Shown here piece after piece: positions 1 through 12,415 of a stretch of 64,000 nt of DNA. The position numbers and the translations under genes were made by a program. How positions within the stretch are numbered: position 1 is the first letter of the stretch; every line of letters starts with the position of its first letter. Origin of the DNA: Marinobacter halodurans (GTDB lineage Bacteria > Pseudomonadota > Gammaproteobacteria > Pseudomonadales > Oleiphilaceae); assembly GCF_004327985.1 (NCBI RefSeq), contig NZ_SJDL01000026.1, positions 17,334 to 81,333 on the forward strand, in the 5' to 3' direction. The notes below the pieces were generated by a model. That model was given only the letters and a program-made list of their open reading frames with translations, did not search any database and was not told the DNA's origin.

Positions 1-848
1 ATGTGGATCTTGGTGTGGCGGACATCCGCCGGGTGGTGGAGGAAGCGGGTGCCTGCCTGGCCTGGGGCGGCTCAATGAATCTCAGCCCTGCTGACGATCT
101 GCTGATCCGGATCGAGCGGGCCCTGGAGCTGGATGGGGAAGGGCAACTGATCGCCTCGGTGCTGTCCAAGAAAATCGCGGCGGGGTCGACCCATGTGCTG
201 ATCGATATCCCGGTCGGCCCGACCGCCAAGGTGCGCAGCCAGCCGGAGGCGGAAAGGCTGCAGTCCCTCCTGGTGGAAGTGGGCGCGGCCTGCGGACTGT
301 CGGTGCGTTGTGTGATCACCGATGGCCAGGGGCCGGTGGGACGGGGGATTGGTCCGGTCGAAGAGGCCCGGGATGTGCTGGCGGTCCTGCAGCGGGCGGA
401 CGGCGCGCCGGCCGATCTGCGCGACCGGGCGCTCGAGCTGGCGTCTCACCTGTTCGACATGGCGGATGGCCAGGGGCTGGAGGCCGGCCGGGAGCGTGCC
501 CGTCTGATCCTGGAGGACGGTCGTGCCTGGGCCCAGTTCCAGCGGATCGTGGCAGCCCAGGGCGGCCTCAAGACGCTGCCCCGGGCGCTCTATACCCACG
601 AGGAACTGGCGCCCCGGGACGGTACTGTCGGTGCCATCGATAACCGCCGGCTGGCCAAGTTGGCCAAACTGGCCGGGGCACCCGCGAGTAAGGCGGCCGG
701 GTTGCGACTCTGTGTGGGGTTGGGCGATCAGGTCACGGCCGGCCAGCCCCTGTTCCAACTGTTCAGCGAGAGCGCCGGCGAGCGGGATTATGCGCTGGAA
801 TACTACACCTCCGAACAACCCATCTTCAGCCTGGTGAGTGAACGATGA
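1..848 (+). CDS. Nucleoside/NMP phosphorylase (thymidine phosphorylase family), C-terminal part
   Basis: The frame enters from the left edge, so only the last ~282 codons are present and no start is visible. The family phosphorolyses nucleosides or nucleoside monophosphates to a free base and a ribose phosphate. The C-terminal domain shows the family's lysine-rich signature around DGTVGAIDNRRLAKLAKL (about residue 204 onward) and the GDQVTAGQPLF turn of the last beta domain. The length and the neighbouring PRPP-synthetase-like gene fit the AMP-phosphorylase-like (archaeal DeoA-type) branch better than classical DeoA; that is inference. Its TGA overlaps the next ATG (ATGA), so the two are translationally coupled. 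The missing N-terminus would be needed to settle substrate class. Confidence 0.85.
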   Translation, partial: VDLGVADIRRVVEEAGACLAWGGSMNLSPADDLLIRIERALELDGEGQLIASVLSKKIAAGSTHVLIDIPVGPTAKVRSQPEAERLQSLLVEVGAACGLSVRCVITDGQGPVGRGIGPVEEARDVLAVLQRADGAPADLRDRALELASHLFDMADGQGLEAGRERARLILEDGRAWAQFQRIVAAQGGLKTLPRALYTHEELAPRDGTVGAIDNRRLAKLAKLAGAPASKAAGLRLCVGLGDQVTAGQPLFQLFSESAGERDYALEYYTSEQPIFSLVSER

Positions 849-1762
849 AGCCTGATACCGAGAACCCGCCGCTGCTGTTTGCCTTCCGGGAGCTGCCGCT
901 GCAACAGCCACTCTGCGCCCGGCTGGGGGCCCGGCTTGGGGACGTGGACTCGCGACACTTCCCGGACGGCGAAAGCTACGTTCGTGTCCTCTCGGATGTG
1001 GCCGGGCAGCACTGCATCCTGTTGGCGGACCTGTCCCACCCGGACGACCGCTACCTGCCGCTGATTTTCCTGGCGGAAACGCTCCGGGACCTGGGGGGCG
1101 CATCGGTCGGACTGGTGGCCCCCTACCTCTGCTACATGCGCCAGGATGCCCGCTTCCAGACCGGCGAGGCCCTGACCTCGAAGATCTTTGCCCGGAGCCT
1201 GTCGGCCCACATCGACTGGCTGGTGACCGTGGATCCGCACCTGCACCGCTTTCGCAGTATGGATCAGCTCTACAGTGTACCCAGCCGGGTCGTGCAGGCC
1301 GCGCCGGCGCTGGCCGACTGGCTGGATCAGCGCCAGCACTTGCTGCTGGTGGGGCCGGATGCCGAGAGCGAACAGTGGGTTGCCGAGATCGCCAGGCGCT
1401 GCGGCCATCCCTATGTGATTGGCCACAAGGAGCGCCTGGGGGATCGCCATGTGCGAGTCACCCTGCCACCGGTGGCACAGTATTACGGCCGGGTGGCGGT
1501 CATCATCGACGACGTGATCTCCAGCGGTCATACCATCCTCAAGTGCCTGCAGGCGCTGGAAGCCGGCGGCATCGAACAGGTCGAATGCGCCGCCGTCCAT
1601 GGCATCTTTGCCGACGACTCCGATGCCCAACTGGTCGGCGCCGGCCTGGCCGGATTGGTGACCACCAACACCGTGCCCCACGCCACCAACGACATCGATG
1701 TCAGTTCATTGCTGGCACCGGCGATACAGGCCTGCCTGCGAACTGTACAGGAGACACGATAA
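845..1762 (+). CDS. Divergent ribose-phosphate pyrophosphokinase (PRPP synthetase)
   Basis: A 305-residue protein of the PRPP synthetase family, which transfers pyrophosphate from ATP to ribose-5-phosphate. Visible motifs are FPDGES (~40), a loop PYLCYMRQDARF (~96) where classical enzymes have PYxGYARQDRK, DPHLHRFRSMDQLY (~135), and the PRPP-binding loop VAVIIDDVISSGHT (~218). The DPHLHR form and the altered ATP loop resemble archaeal-type enzymes rather than the housekeeping Prs of gammaproteobacteria. A separate canonical prs elsewhere in the genome is therefore expected (inference). It overlaps the upstream gene by 4 bp and the downstream ATG by 1 bp (TAATG), so it is the middle gene of a compact operon. 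Confidence 0.85.
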   Translation: MKPDTENPPLLFAFRELPLQQPLCARLGARLGDVDSRHFPDGESYVRVLSDVAGQHCILLADLSHPDDRYLPLIFLAETLRDLGGASVGLVAPYLCYMRQDARFQTGEALTSKIFARSLSAHIDWLVTVDPHLHRFRSMDQLYSVPSRVVQAAPALADWLDQRQHLLLVGPDAESEQWVAEIARRCGHPYVIGHKERLGDRHVRVTLPPVAQYYGRVAVIIDDVISSGHTILKCLQALEAGGIEQVECAAVHGIFADDSDAQLVGAGLAGLVTTNTVPHATNDIDVSSLLAPAIQACLRTVQETR

Positions 1763-3117
1763 TGCGGATTACCTTCCTTGGCGGTGCGGAAACGGTCACC
1801 GGCTCCAAGTTCCTGATGGAAACCGACCACAGCCGTGTGCTGGTCGATTGCGGGCTGTTCCAGGGTTACAAGTGGCTGCGCCGGCGCAACCGGGAGCCGC
1901 TGCCGCTGGACATCGACAACCTGGACGCGATCGTGCTCACCCACGCCCATCTGGATCACTCGGGTTACATTCCCGTGCTCTACAAGGCCGGATATCGTGG
2001 ACCGGTGTTCACCCATCACGCTTCCCGGGAACTGTGCGCCATCCTGCTGGCGGACAGCGGCCACCTGCAGGAGGAAGAGGCGGACTACCTGGGGCGGCAC
2101 AAACTCAGCCGTCACGAGAAACCCGAGCCCCTGTACGATCGCGCCATGGCTGAGGCCAGCATGGCACTGTTCCAGTCCGTGGCGTATCGCGAGACGTTTG
2201 CGGTGGGGGATTTCCAGTTTCATCTCCAGTCGGCGGGACACATTCTCGGCTCGGCCAGCGTGATCATCGAGGTGGAGGGCAAACGCATCGGCGTATCCGG
2301 TGACGTCGGTCGCCCCCACGACCTGTTCATGAATCCGCCGCCGCCGCTACCGGAGCTGGACCTGTTGCTGCTCGAGTCCACCTATGGCAACCGCCGTCAC
2401 CCGGACGAGGATCCGTACGGTGAGCTGGCGCGGATCGTCAATGACACCATCAACCGGGGCGGGAACGTGTTGATCCCGTCGTTCGCGGTCGGACGGGCGC
2501 AGGTACTACAGTACATGCTGGCGCGCCTGATCCGTGAGCAGCGTATTCCGGAGATCCCCATCTATCTGGACAGCCCGATGGCGATCGATGTCTCGGGTAT
2601 CTACTGGAATTACCCCGACCAGCACCGCCTGAGTGAACAGGAATGTCACGAGATGGCCAGCGCGGCGATCTACACCCGATCGGTGGACGAGTCCAAGGCG
2701 CTGACCAACCAGGCGTTCCCACATGTGGTGATTGCGGGCAGCGGCATGGCCACGGGCGGGCGCATCCTGCACCACTTCAAGGAGCATCTGGGCGATCCGC
2801 GCACGACGGTGTTGTTTGCCGGTTACCAGGCCGGCGGTACCCGGGGGGCGAAGATGATGGCCGGCGCCGAGGCCGTGAAGATCCACGGCAGCTGGATTCC
2901 CATCAAGGCGCGTATTGAAATGCTGGATGGCCTGTCCGCCCATGCGGATTACGCCGAGCTGGAGCGGTGGCTGGCGGCGAGTGATTTGCGCCCCGGTACG
3001 GCCATCCAACTGGTTCACGGCGAGCCCGAATCGTCGGAAACCATGCGCGACTATCTCCGGCAGCGGACCCGATTCGAGGTGGACATTGCCGGCTATCGCA
3101 CGATCCTGCGGCTCTGA
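1762..3117 (+). CDS. MBL-fold beta-CASP ribonuclease-like protein
   Basis: A 451-residue metallo-beta-lactamase-fold protein with the RNA-processing beta-CASP insert, related to CPSF73/RNase J-like hydrolases. The zinc motif THAHLDHSGYIP lies near residue 60. Further metal ligands lie in SAGHILGSAS (~160) and SGDVGRPHD (~180). The beta-CASP motifs PSFAVGRAQ (~240) and AGSGMATGGR (~330) and the C-terminal LSAHAD (~395) follow. The start is the ATG that overlaps the stop of the PRPP-synthetase gene; a longer upstream extension would sit inside that gene. A known family role is RNA hydrolysis. In this operon it could release nucleotides for the phosphorylase, which is inference. Confidence 0.88.
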   Translation: MRITFLGGAETVTGSKFLMETDHSRVLVDCGLFQGYKWLRRRNREPLPLDIDNLDAIVLTHAHLDHSGYIPVLYKAGYRGPVFTHHASRELCAILLADSGHLQEEEADYLGRHKLSRHEKPEPLYDRAMAEASMALFQSVAYRETFAVGDFQFHLQSAGHILGSASVIIEVEGKRIGVSGDVGRPHDLFMNPPPPLPELDLLLLESTYGNRRHPDEDPYGELARIVNDTINRGGNVLIPSFAVGRAQVLQYMLARLIREQRIPEIPIYLDSPMAIDVSGIYWNYPDQHRLSEQECHEMASAAIYTRSVDESKALTNQAFPHVVIAGSGMATGGRILHHFKEHLGDPRTTVLFAGYQAGGTRGAKMMAGAEAVKIHGSWIPIKARIEMLDGLSAHADYAELERWLAASDLRPGTAIQLVHGEPESSETMRDYLRQRTRFEVDIAGYRTILRL

Positions 3118-3135
3118 CGTCTAACGCCCAGACAT

Positions 3136-3165
3136 GAAAAAGCCCCGGCGAACCGGGGCTTTTTT
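3136..3165. terminator. Bidirectional rho-independent terminator
   Basis: AGCCCCGG and CCGGGGCT form a perfect 8-bp stem around a CGAA loop. It is flanked by an A-run on the left and a T-run on the right, so it can terminate on both strands. It sits between the convergent beta-CASP gene and the porin. Confidence 0.9.
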
Positions 3166-3181
3166 CTGGGTCGGGAGTGGA

Positions 3182-4333
3182 TCAGAAGTTGTACTGACCG
3201 GCGAACATGATGCGGCTGGCATCACCGTCGTCGCCGTTCTGCTTGTCCACCATGAAGTAGGCGTATTCAACACCCATGGTGACGTTCTTCACCGGGCTCC
3301 ACATGTAGTTGACCATGGCGTTGCTGTTGGTCTCGTGTTGCTCTCCAACGGCCACACCATCATCTTCGGCATCGTCCCAGTCGTTAGTGACCCAGCCATA
3401 ACCGGCGTTGATGGACCCGGGGCCGACGTCGACGCCCACGCCAATAGTGCCGCCATAACCACTGATGGTTTGCAGGTCACCACTGCCGTCGATGTAAGCA
3501 TCGGCCGCGCCGAAGTTATCGCCGGAACGGTACAGGTAGGAGTTGGCACCATCGCTGTAGGTCACGGCACCCTGGAGGCTGACCGTATCGGTGACGGCAA
3601 ACTTGGCGGCGCCGAAGACAGCGTAACCAATGGCCTGGTCATCCGCCGTGCCGATGTCGTATTCCACCTGGTGCAGCAGCGCCGCGGCAGACAGCGACAG
3701 CGGGCCGGATGAATTCTCGAAACGAGCTGTCAAAGTGGGCAGACTGTTCTTGGTGCTGGCGGCTGCACCAGCTGGATCCAGAATACTGGTGAAGTTATCT
3801 TCCAGTGACACAGACATTGGGCCAGTAGTATAACGAGCCTGGGTCACACGGCCCTGCAGACCGGCGTTACCGGCCAGGGCATCGAAATCCAGGACGGACG
3901 TGTTACCCACGAAACTGTTGAAGTTGGACCAGGTCTGACCCAACAGCACGCCCATATACTCACCATAGGCGTGACGCAGACGAAGATCGCCACCGCTGCT
4001 ACCACCACGGAAGTCACCTTCCACGACGACCTTCACACCCTGCTCGGTGGTGACTTTGACACCCAGACGGGATTGCACGGCATCGGCATCGAAATGACCC
4101 GTGATCTCGTCATCTTCGGCTGCGCCAGTATTCACTTTGCCGAAGGAACCGGACTGGGTGGACACACCGATATCCTCATCGATGTCGTAAACGGCGTTCA
4201 TGCGGGCGTAACCGTACAGCTCGGCATCGATTGACCCTGGATTGAGTTCGATGGCGCTGGCCTGGGTGGCGAGTCCCAGAACCATCGCGGCCGTTGTTGC
4301 CTGAACTGCGATTGTTATTTTGTTGCGGTTCAT
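3182..4333 (-). CDS. Outer-membrane porin, DcaP-like
   Basis: A 383-residue outer-membrane beta-barrel with a Sec signal peptide (MNRNKITIAVQATTAAMVL, cleavage likely after ASA). The mature start contains AELYGYARMNAVYD, typical of DcaP-type porins. The C-terminus IMFAGQYNF ends in an aromatic residue as expected for BAM recognition. An ATG 15 bp further upstream exists, but the GGAG of its own codons sits 9 nt before the ATG used here, so the inner start is preferred. It stands alone and is divergent from the exonuclease gene. DcaP porins pass dicarboxylates and other small anions; the real substrate cannot be read from sequence. Confidence 0.8.
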   Translation of the reverse strand: MNRNKITIAVQATTAAMVLGLATQASAIELNPGSIDAELYGYARMNAVYDIDEDIGVSTQSGSFGKVNTGAAEDDEITGHFDADAVQSRLGVKVTTEQGVKVVVEGDFRGGSSGGDLRLRHAYGEYMGVLLGQTWSNFNSFVGNTSVLDFDALAGNAGLQGRVTQARYTTGPMSVSLEDNFTSILDPAGAAASTKNSLPTLTARFENSSGPLSLSAAALLHQVEYDIGTADDQAIGYAVFGAAKFAVTDTVSLQGAVTYSDGANSYLYRSGDNFGAADAYIDGSGDLQTISGYGGTIGVGVDVGPGSINAGYGWVTNDWDDAEDDGVAVGEQHETNSNAMVNYMWSPVKNVTMGVEYAYFMVDKQNGDDGDASRIMFAGQYNF

Positions 4334-4497
4334 TGAAGTGTTCTCCATGCGTTATTGTTGTGTTGCGTCCTCTTTAAAGTAGTTACGGTTTGGGGACAAT
4401 TCAAACAAGTTGATCGTTAATTATACGAAGGTCTAATCCCCGGGAAATTCCTTGTTAATCGCGGTCCAGTGAGGTTTTGTTCACGTAAAGGATAAGC

Positions 4498-5955
4498 ATG
4501 TCTGAGACCGTCGCCTTTCTCGATTCCGCCACCTTCGCTTTTCTCGATCTGGAAACCACCGGCGGTAACGCCATGCACGACCGGATTACGGAGATTGGCA
4601 TCCGCTTCTGGCGCAACGGTGACGTGGTCGACGAATGGCAGACGTTGCTGAATCCGGAAACCCGAATTTCCGCGTTTATTGAACAGCTTACGGGCATCAG
4701 CAACGAGATGGTGGCGGACGCCCCGCGGTTTGCGGAGATCGCCGACACCCTGCGGGAAAAGCTGAAGGATTCGGTCTTCGTCGCCCATAACGCCCGCTTC
4801 GATTACGGCTTTATCAAGGCGGAGTTCCGCCGGCTGGGGCAGGCGTTTTCCTCACGGGTGCTGTGTACGGTCAAGCTCTCGCGCCGCCTGTATCCGGAAT
4901 TCCGGCGCCATAACATGGATGCCATCATCGCCCGGCACCAGTTGCCCGATGTCCAGCGCCACCGGGCGATGGGGGACGTGACGGCGATGCAGGCGTTCTT
5001 CGAGTCGTCGCTGCTGGACAAGGGGAGGGAGAACGTCGAGGCTGCGGTGCGCCACCTGTTACGTCGTCCCAGTGTGCCGTCCCACCTGTCCCCGGATATC
5101 CTGGAGAGCCTGCCGCCGTCGCCGGGAGTCTATCGTTTCTACGGTGAGAACGACGTGCTGCTCTATGTCGGTAAGAGCACCAATATCCTGCAGCGGGTTG
5201 CGTCCCATTTCTCCGGCGATCACAACTCCCACCGGGGCGTGCGCATGTCCCAGAGCCTGCGCCGGGTGGACTGGACGGAAACCGCCGGCGAGCTCGGGGC
5301 GCTGTTACTGGAACTGCACCAGATCAAGACCCTCAACCCCCTCTACAATCGTCGCTCCCGGGCGGCCAAGACCCTGGTCAGTATTGAACTGACCCACAAC
5401 GACGCGGGTTATCTGCAGGCCCGGCTGGTGCGGGAGATCGAGCCGCATCGGCTGGGGGACTACTTCGGGCTGTTCCGCAGCATCCGGGACGCCGAACGGG
5501 CGTTGAAGGGCATTGCCGCGAAGAATGAGCTCTGCAATAAACTGCTGGGCCTTGAACCGGAAGGTGAGGGCCCCTGTTTCCAGCGCACGCTGGGCCGCTG
5601 CAAAGGTGCCTGCGAGCAGGATGAAGACGTCACCCGTTACAACCTGCGCATGCAGATCGGCTTCCACAACCTGCGGCTGACCACCTGGCCCTGGCAGGGG
5701 CCCGTCGGTGTGGTTGAGCGCAATCGGGAGCGGGATCGCACCGATATCCTGGTCATCTACAACTGGATGCACATCACCACCCTGCACGATGAGAACGACC
5801 TCCATGACCTGTCCCTGAACGGGCAGAGTGTCACCTTCGACCTGGATTCCTATAAACTGGTGGTGAAAGCCCTGATGGGGCGGGACGGTCGGGCCCGCCG
5901 CATCGTTGAGCTGCCCGCCGTCAGTACGCCGGATATCCTGATACCGGACGGTTGA
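4498..5955 (+). CDS. DEDDh 3'-5' exonuclease fused to GIY-YIG (UvrC/Cho-like) nuclease
   Basis: A 485-residue two-domain DNA repair nuclease. Residues ~1-180 are a DnaQ-like exonuclease with LDLETTG (motif I), AHNARFDYGF (motif II) and HRAMGDVTA (motif III H...D). Residues ~200-290 are a GIY-YIG domain with PGVYRFYGENDVLLYVGKS, followed by a UvrC-like region carrying Cys residues (NELCNKLLG, GPCFQRTLGRCKGACEQ) that may bind metal. This fusion is known in several bacterial groups and is usually called a Cho/epsilon-like protein. It probably acts on damaged DNA. A RBS (AAAGGA) precedes the ATG. Confidence 0.85.
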   Translation: MSETVAFLDSATFAFLDLETTGGNAMHDRITEIGIRFWRNGDVVDEWQTLLNPETRISAFIEQLTGISNEMVADAPRFAEIADTLREKLKDSVFVAHNARFDYGFIKAEFRRLGQAFSSRVLCTVKLSRRLYPEFRRHNMDAIIARHQLPDVQRHRAMGDVTAMQAFFESSLLDKGRENVEAAVRHLLRRPSVPSHLSPDILESLPPSPGVYRFYGENDVLLYVGKSTNILQRVASHFSGDHNSHRGVRMSQSLRRVDWTETAGELGALLLELHQIKTLNPLYNRRSRAAKTLVSIELTHNDAGYLQARLVREIEPHRLGDYFGLFRSIRDAERALKGIAAKNELCNKLLGLEPEGEGPCFQRTLGRCKGACEQDEDVTRYNLRMQIGFHNLRLTTWPWQGPVGVVERNRERDRTDILVIYNWMHITTLHDENDLHDLSLNGQSVTFDLDSYKLVVKALMGRDGRARRIVELPAVSTPDILIPDG

Positions 5956-5991
5956 CGGTCCGAATGAATCTGTTTGCCGGGAGAGAGTTGT

Positions 5992-6921
5992 TTGTCGCTG
6001 CGTGTCGGATTGTTGTTGCTGCCGGGTGCCTCCGCACTGACCTACGCGGCCGCGGTTGAACCGATGCAGGTGGCCAACCGTCTGCTGGGGGAAGACTGTT
6101 TTTCGATCGAGCACCTGGGCCTGGGCGCCGCTTTCGGTTCCGGTCTGCCGATTCCCCAAACCCCTCTCGATCATTGCGATCCGCCACTGGACTGGCTGCT
6201 GCTGGTGGGCGGCCATGCGCCGCCTCGTGAACTGCCGGACGATTTCGCGCAAAAGCTCACGCATCATGCTGACGGTGTGTCGACGCTGGGCGGCCTGGCC
6301 AGCGGCGGTCTGTTGCTGGCGGAAGCCGGGCTGCTGGACGGCTACCGCGCCGCGCTGCACGGTTTGCCCGGAGCGCAGTTGCGCGAGCGTTTCCCCGCCG
6401 TTCGCCAGACCGAGGACGTGTTCTGCGTCGACCGCAACCGACTCACCTGCCGTGGCGCCACGGCGGCGCAGGATCTGATGATCTGGACCATCGGCCGCGA
6501 ACTGGGCCGGGATGTCGCTGAGGCGTTGGCCCAGTGGTTCGTCCGCGAGCGGGTGGGGGAGCCGGAGCTGGGTGGCGGCACCGAACTCGATCAGGCCACC
6601 CGCGCCGAACAGCCCGCGCTGGCGGAAGCCGTGGACCTGATGTTCGCCAACATCGAAGAGCCCCTGTCCGGTGACGACATCGCCGGGCACGTGAACCTGT
6701 CCCGCCGCCAGTTGGAGCGGCTTTTCCGCAAATACCTCGATACGGTCCCGTCCCGCTATTACCTCAAGATCCGCCTGGATCGCGCCCGCGAGCTGGTTCG
6801 TAACAGCGCGCTGAGCCTGACGGATATCGCATTGTCTTGCGGGTTCTCGTCAGGGGCGCATTTCAGCACCACCTACCGCAATGCGTTCGGATTAACGCCT
6901 TCTGAGGATCGAGAAGTCTGA
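5992..6921 (+). CDS. argR: AraC/GlxA-family arginine regulator, ArgR-like (Pseudomonas type)
   Basis: A ~309-residue transcription factor with an N-terminal DJ-1/PfpI-like amidotransferase fold (SLRVGLLLLPGASALTYAAA; GGLASGGLLLAEAGLLDGYRA) and a C-terminal AraC double helix-turn-helix (ISRRQLER-like NLSRRQLERLFRKYL; LTDIALSCGFSSGAHFSTTYR). The layout and the ending LTPSEDREV match the AraC-type ArgR that activates arginine catabolism in Pseudomonas; it is unrelated to the E. coli ArgR repressor. The TTG start is chosen because GGGAGAG lies 7 nt before it; a TTG 18 nt upstream is the alternative. Its position immediately before the ast cluster supports the call. Confidence 0.78.
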   Translation: MSLRVGLLLLPGASALTYAAAVEPMQVANRLLGEDCFSIEHLGLGAAFGSGLPIPQTPLDHCDPPLDWLLLVGGHAPPRELPDDFAQKLTHHADGVSTLGGLASGGLLLAEAGLLDGYRAALHGLPGAQLRERFPAVRQTEDVFCVDRNRLTCRGATAAQDLMIWTIGRELGRDVAEALAQWFVRERVGEPELGGGTELDQATRAEQPALAEAVDLMFANIEEPLSGDDIAGHVNLSRRQLERLFRKYLDTVPSRYYLKIRLDRARELVRNSALSLTDIALSCGFSSGAHFSTTYRNAFGLTPSEDREV

Positions 6922-7085
6922 CCCTCATATTCCCTTCCGCGCGGCGAATTCCCCGAGATTTCGCGGAAGTGAATGGACACCCTTGCCGGAGGAAGCACAA
7001 GGACGTGCTGGTCGGAATTCATTTGCTTCCCTGGCACCAGTTTGAAGTCTTGGTCCGGGTCAATTTTTATTCGATATAGGGGGCT

Positions 7086-7192
7086 GAAGCCAATGGCGCC
7101 CATCGCTTCCGTCGCCTAAGAGGGCCGTCCATGGCCGCTTATGCGACAAGGACATCCTGTCCTTTGCTCCAGCGATGGGCGCCATTGGCTTC
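7086..7192. repeat. Inverted repeat predicted to fold as a three-way junction
   Basis: Positions 7086-7107 and 7171-7192 are a perfect 22-bp inverted repeat (key part CCAATGGCGCCC / GGGCGCCATTGG). Between them lie two further hairpins: 7111-7120 with 7138-7147 (9 of 10 pairs, with GGCC/GGCC inside) and 7148-7164 (AAGGACA-TCC-TGTCCTT, perfect). The whole folds as an outer stem plus two inner arms on either strand. No coding signal is seen. It may be a structured RNA, a processed leader or a palindromic mobile repeat. Confidence 0.75.
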
Positions 7193-7216
7193 GATTCAGC
7201 TTGGTTGCAAGACGCT

Positions 7217-7257
7217 GGGGCCCTGGCCGGCCCTCCGAAGCTAAAGCGTCGGCTACA
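7217..7257. repeat. REP-like intergenic repeat, single copy
   Basis: GGGGCCCTGGCCGGCCC followed by TCCGAAGC and AAGCGTCGGCTACA. It is one half-unit of the palindromic repeat family that recurs at 12.3, 18.9-19.1 and 53.2-53.5 kb. It lies in the 469-bp gap between the regulator and astC. Confidence 0.8.
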
Positions 7258-7286
7258 TTTTTCTGCGAACTCATCGCTATTTGTCA

Positions 7287-8602
<1,316 letters not shown>

Positions 8603-8665
8603 CGACTCCGGAGGCGGACGCTCAAAAGGGGCCCGTCTCCGGGCATATCACAGGAGTTACCTCTC

Positions 8666-9679
8666 ATGTGGATTGTCCGTCCTGCTCGCCACGAAGACCT
8701 GGCCGGTATTGAAAAGCTGGCAACGGCTCACGGTGCCCGGGTCTCGACGCTGCCCCAATCCCGGGACAAACTGAGCGAGAAAATTGATCATTCGCAGCGT
8801 TCCCTGGCCGGTGATCCCGCGCTGGCGGATCGCGAGCGTTTCCTGTTCGTGCTGGAGGATTCCGGGACTGGCCGCATCCACGGTACCGCCGGTATCGACG
8901 CCCGTGCCGGTAACGGCCAGCCGTTCTACAACTACCGCCGCGACGAGCTGATCCATGCCTCCCATGAACTGGACGTGGCCAAGCACGTGGCGGTGCTGTA
9001 TCCGACCCACGAGTTGACCGGCAAGACGCTGCTCTGCTCATTCACCATCGACCCGGACCTGCGCGATACCGAGGCGTTCGAACTGCTGTCCCGCTCGCGC
9101 CTTCTCTTTATCGACCGCCATCGCGAGCGATTCTCCGATCAGGTGGTGGTGGAAATCCAGGGCGTCCAGACCGAGGAAGGCGACGCGCCGTTCTGGGACA
9201 GCCTGGGCCGGCACTTTTTCCACATGGATTTTGCCACCGCCGATTACTACTCCGGCGTGAAGACCAAGACCTTCATTGCCGAGCTGATGCCGCCCAACCC
9301 GATCTACGTCACGCTGCTGTCCGACGCGGCCCAGGCCGCCATCAGCGAGCCGCACGAGGCCGCCGCGCGGACCTGTCAGTTGCTGGAGCGGGAAGGGTTC
9401 CGTGTGGGCCAGCACATCGACATCTTCGACGGTGGCCCGGTGCTCGAAGCCCGTACCGACGAGCTGACCTCGATCACCCGCCGCCGCAACAAGACCGCGC
9501 GCCGGGGTGAGGGCAGCCGGGGTGTGCGTTACCTCGTAGCCAACGGCGACAGCGAAAGCTTCCGCTGTTCCCTGACCAACGTCAGCGACGGTCTGGGCGA
9601 CGTGGTTCGCCTGAATACCACCATCGCCGATCAGTTGGGTGTCAGCGACGGCGACGACCTGGTCCTGGTGGCCCTGTAA
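8666..9679 (+). CDS. aruF: Arginine N-succinyltransferase, alpha-type subunit
   Basis: A 337-residue arginine/ornithine N-succinyltransferase subunit, which transfers succinyl from succinyl-CoA to the alpha-amino group of arginine (step 1). The N-terminus MWIVRPARHEDLAGIEKLA is the family start. GGPVLEARTDELTSI near residue 265 and the conserved MDFATADYYSG...FIAELMPPNPIYV block (~190-215) are present. It is immediately followed by a homologous subunit, the AruF-AruG heteromer organisation of Pseudomonas, in place of the single AstA of enterics. CAGGAG precedes the ATG. Confidence 0.93.
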   Translation: MWIVRPARHEDLAGIEKLATAHGARVSTLPQSRDKLSEKIDHSQRSLAGDPALADRERFLFVLEDSGTGRIHGTAGIDARAGNGQPFYNYRRDELIHASHELDVAKHVAVLYPTHELTGKTLLCSFTIDPDLRDTEAFELLSRSRLLFIDRHRERFSDQVVVEIQGVQTEEGDAPFWDSLGRHFFHMDFATADYYSGVKTKTFIAELMPPNPIYVTLLSDAAQAAISEPHEAAARTCQLLEREGFRVGQHIDIFDGGPVLEARTDELTSITRRRNKTARRGEGSRGVRYLVANGDSESFRCSLTNVSDGLGDVVRLNTTIADQLGVSDGDDLVLVAL

Positions 9680-9694
9680 GGAGAGGAGATTGTT

Positions 9695-12245
<2,551 letters not shown>

Positions 12246-12258
12246 GGCCTTTGGTGCG

Positions 12259-12350
12259 TGTAGCCGACGCTTTAGCTTCGGAGCAGGCGCAAGCCTGCCG
12301 GGTTGTATCGGGGGACTGACGTCCCCTCCGAAGCTGAAGCGTCGGCTACA
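12259..12350. repeat. Complete REPIN-like palindrome
   Basis: A 92-bp palindrome. The outer arms TGTAGCCGACGCTTTAGC... and ...GCTGAAGCGTCGGCTACA pair with one mismatch over ~25 bp. Between the arms are two small hairpins, GCAGGC-GCAA-GCCTGC and GGGGAC-TGAC-GTCCCC. It lies between astD and astB and would form a strong cruciform or mRNA stem-loop there. It may change the relative abundance of the astB message. It is the best-preserved copy of the family in this window. Confidence 0.9.
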
Positions 12351-12415
12351 TTGATATTGACCTGCGTTGCGCCTGATCGACACAGAACAACCCAGACGAA
12401 TTTTGTGAGGTTTTC

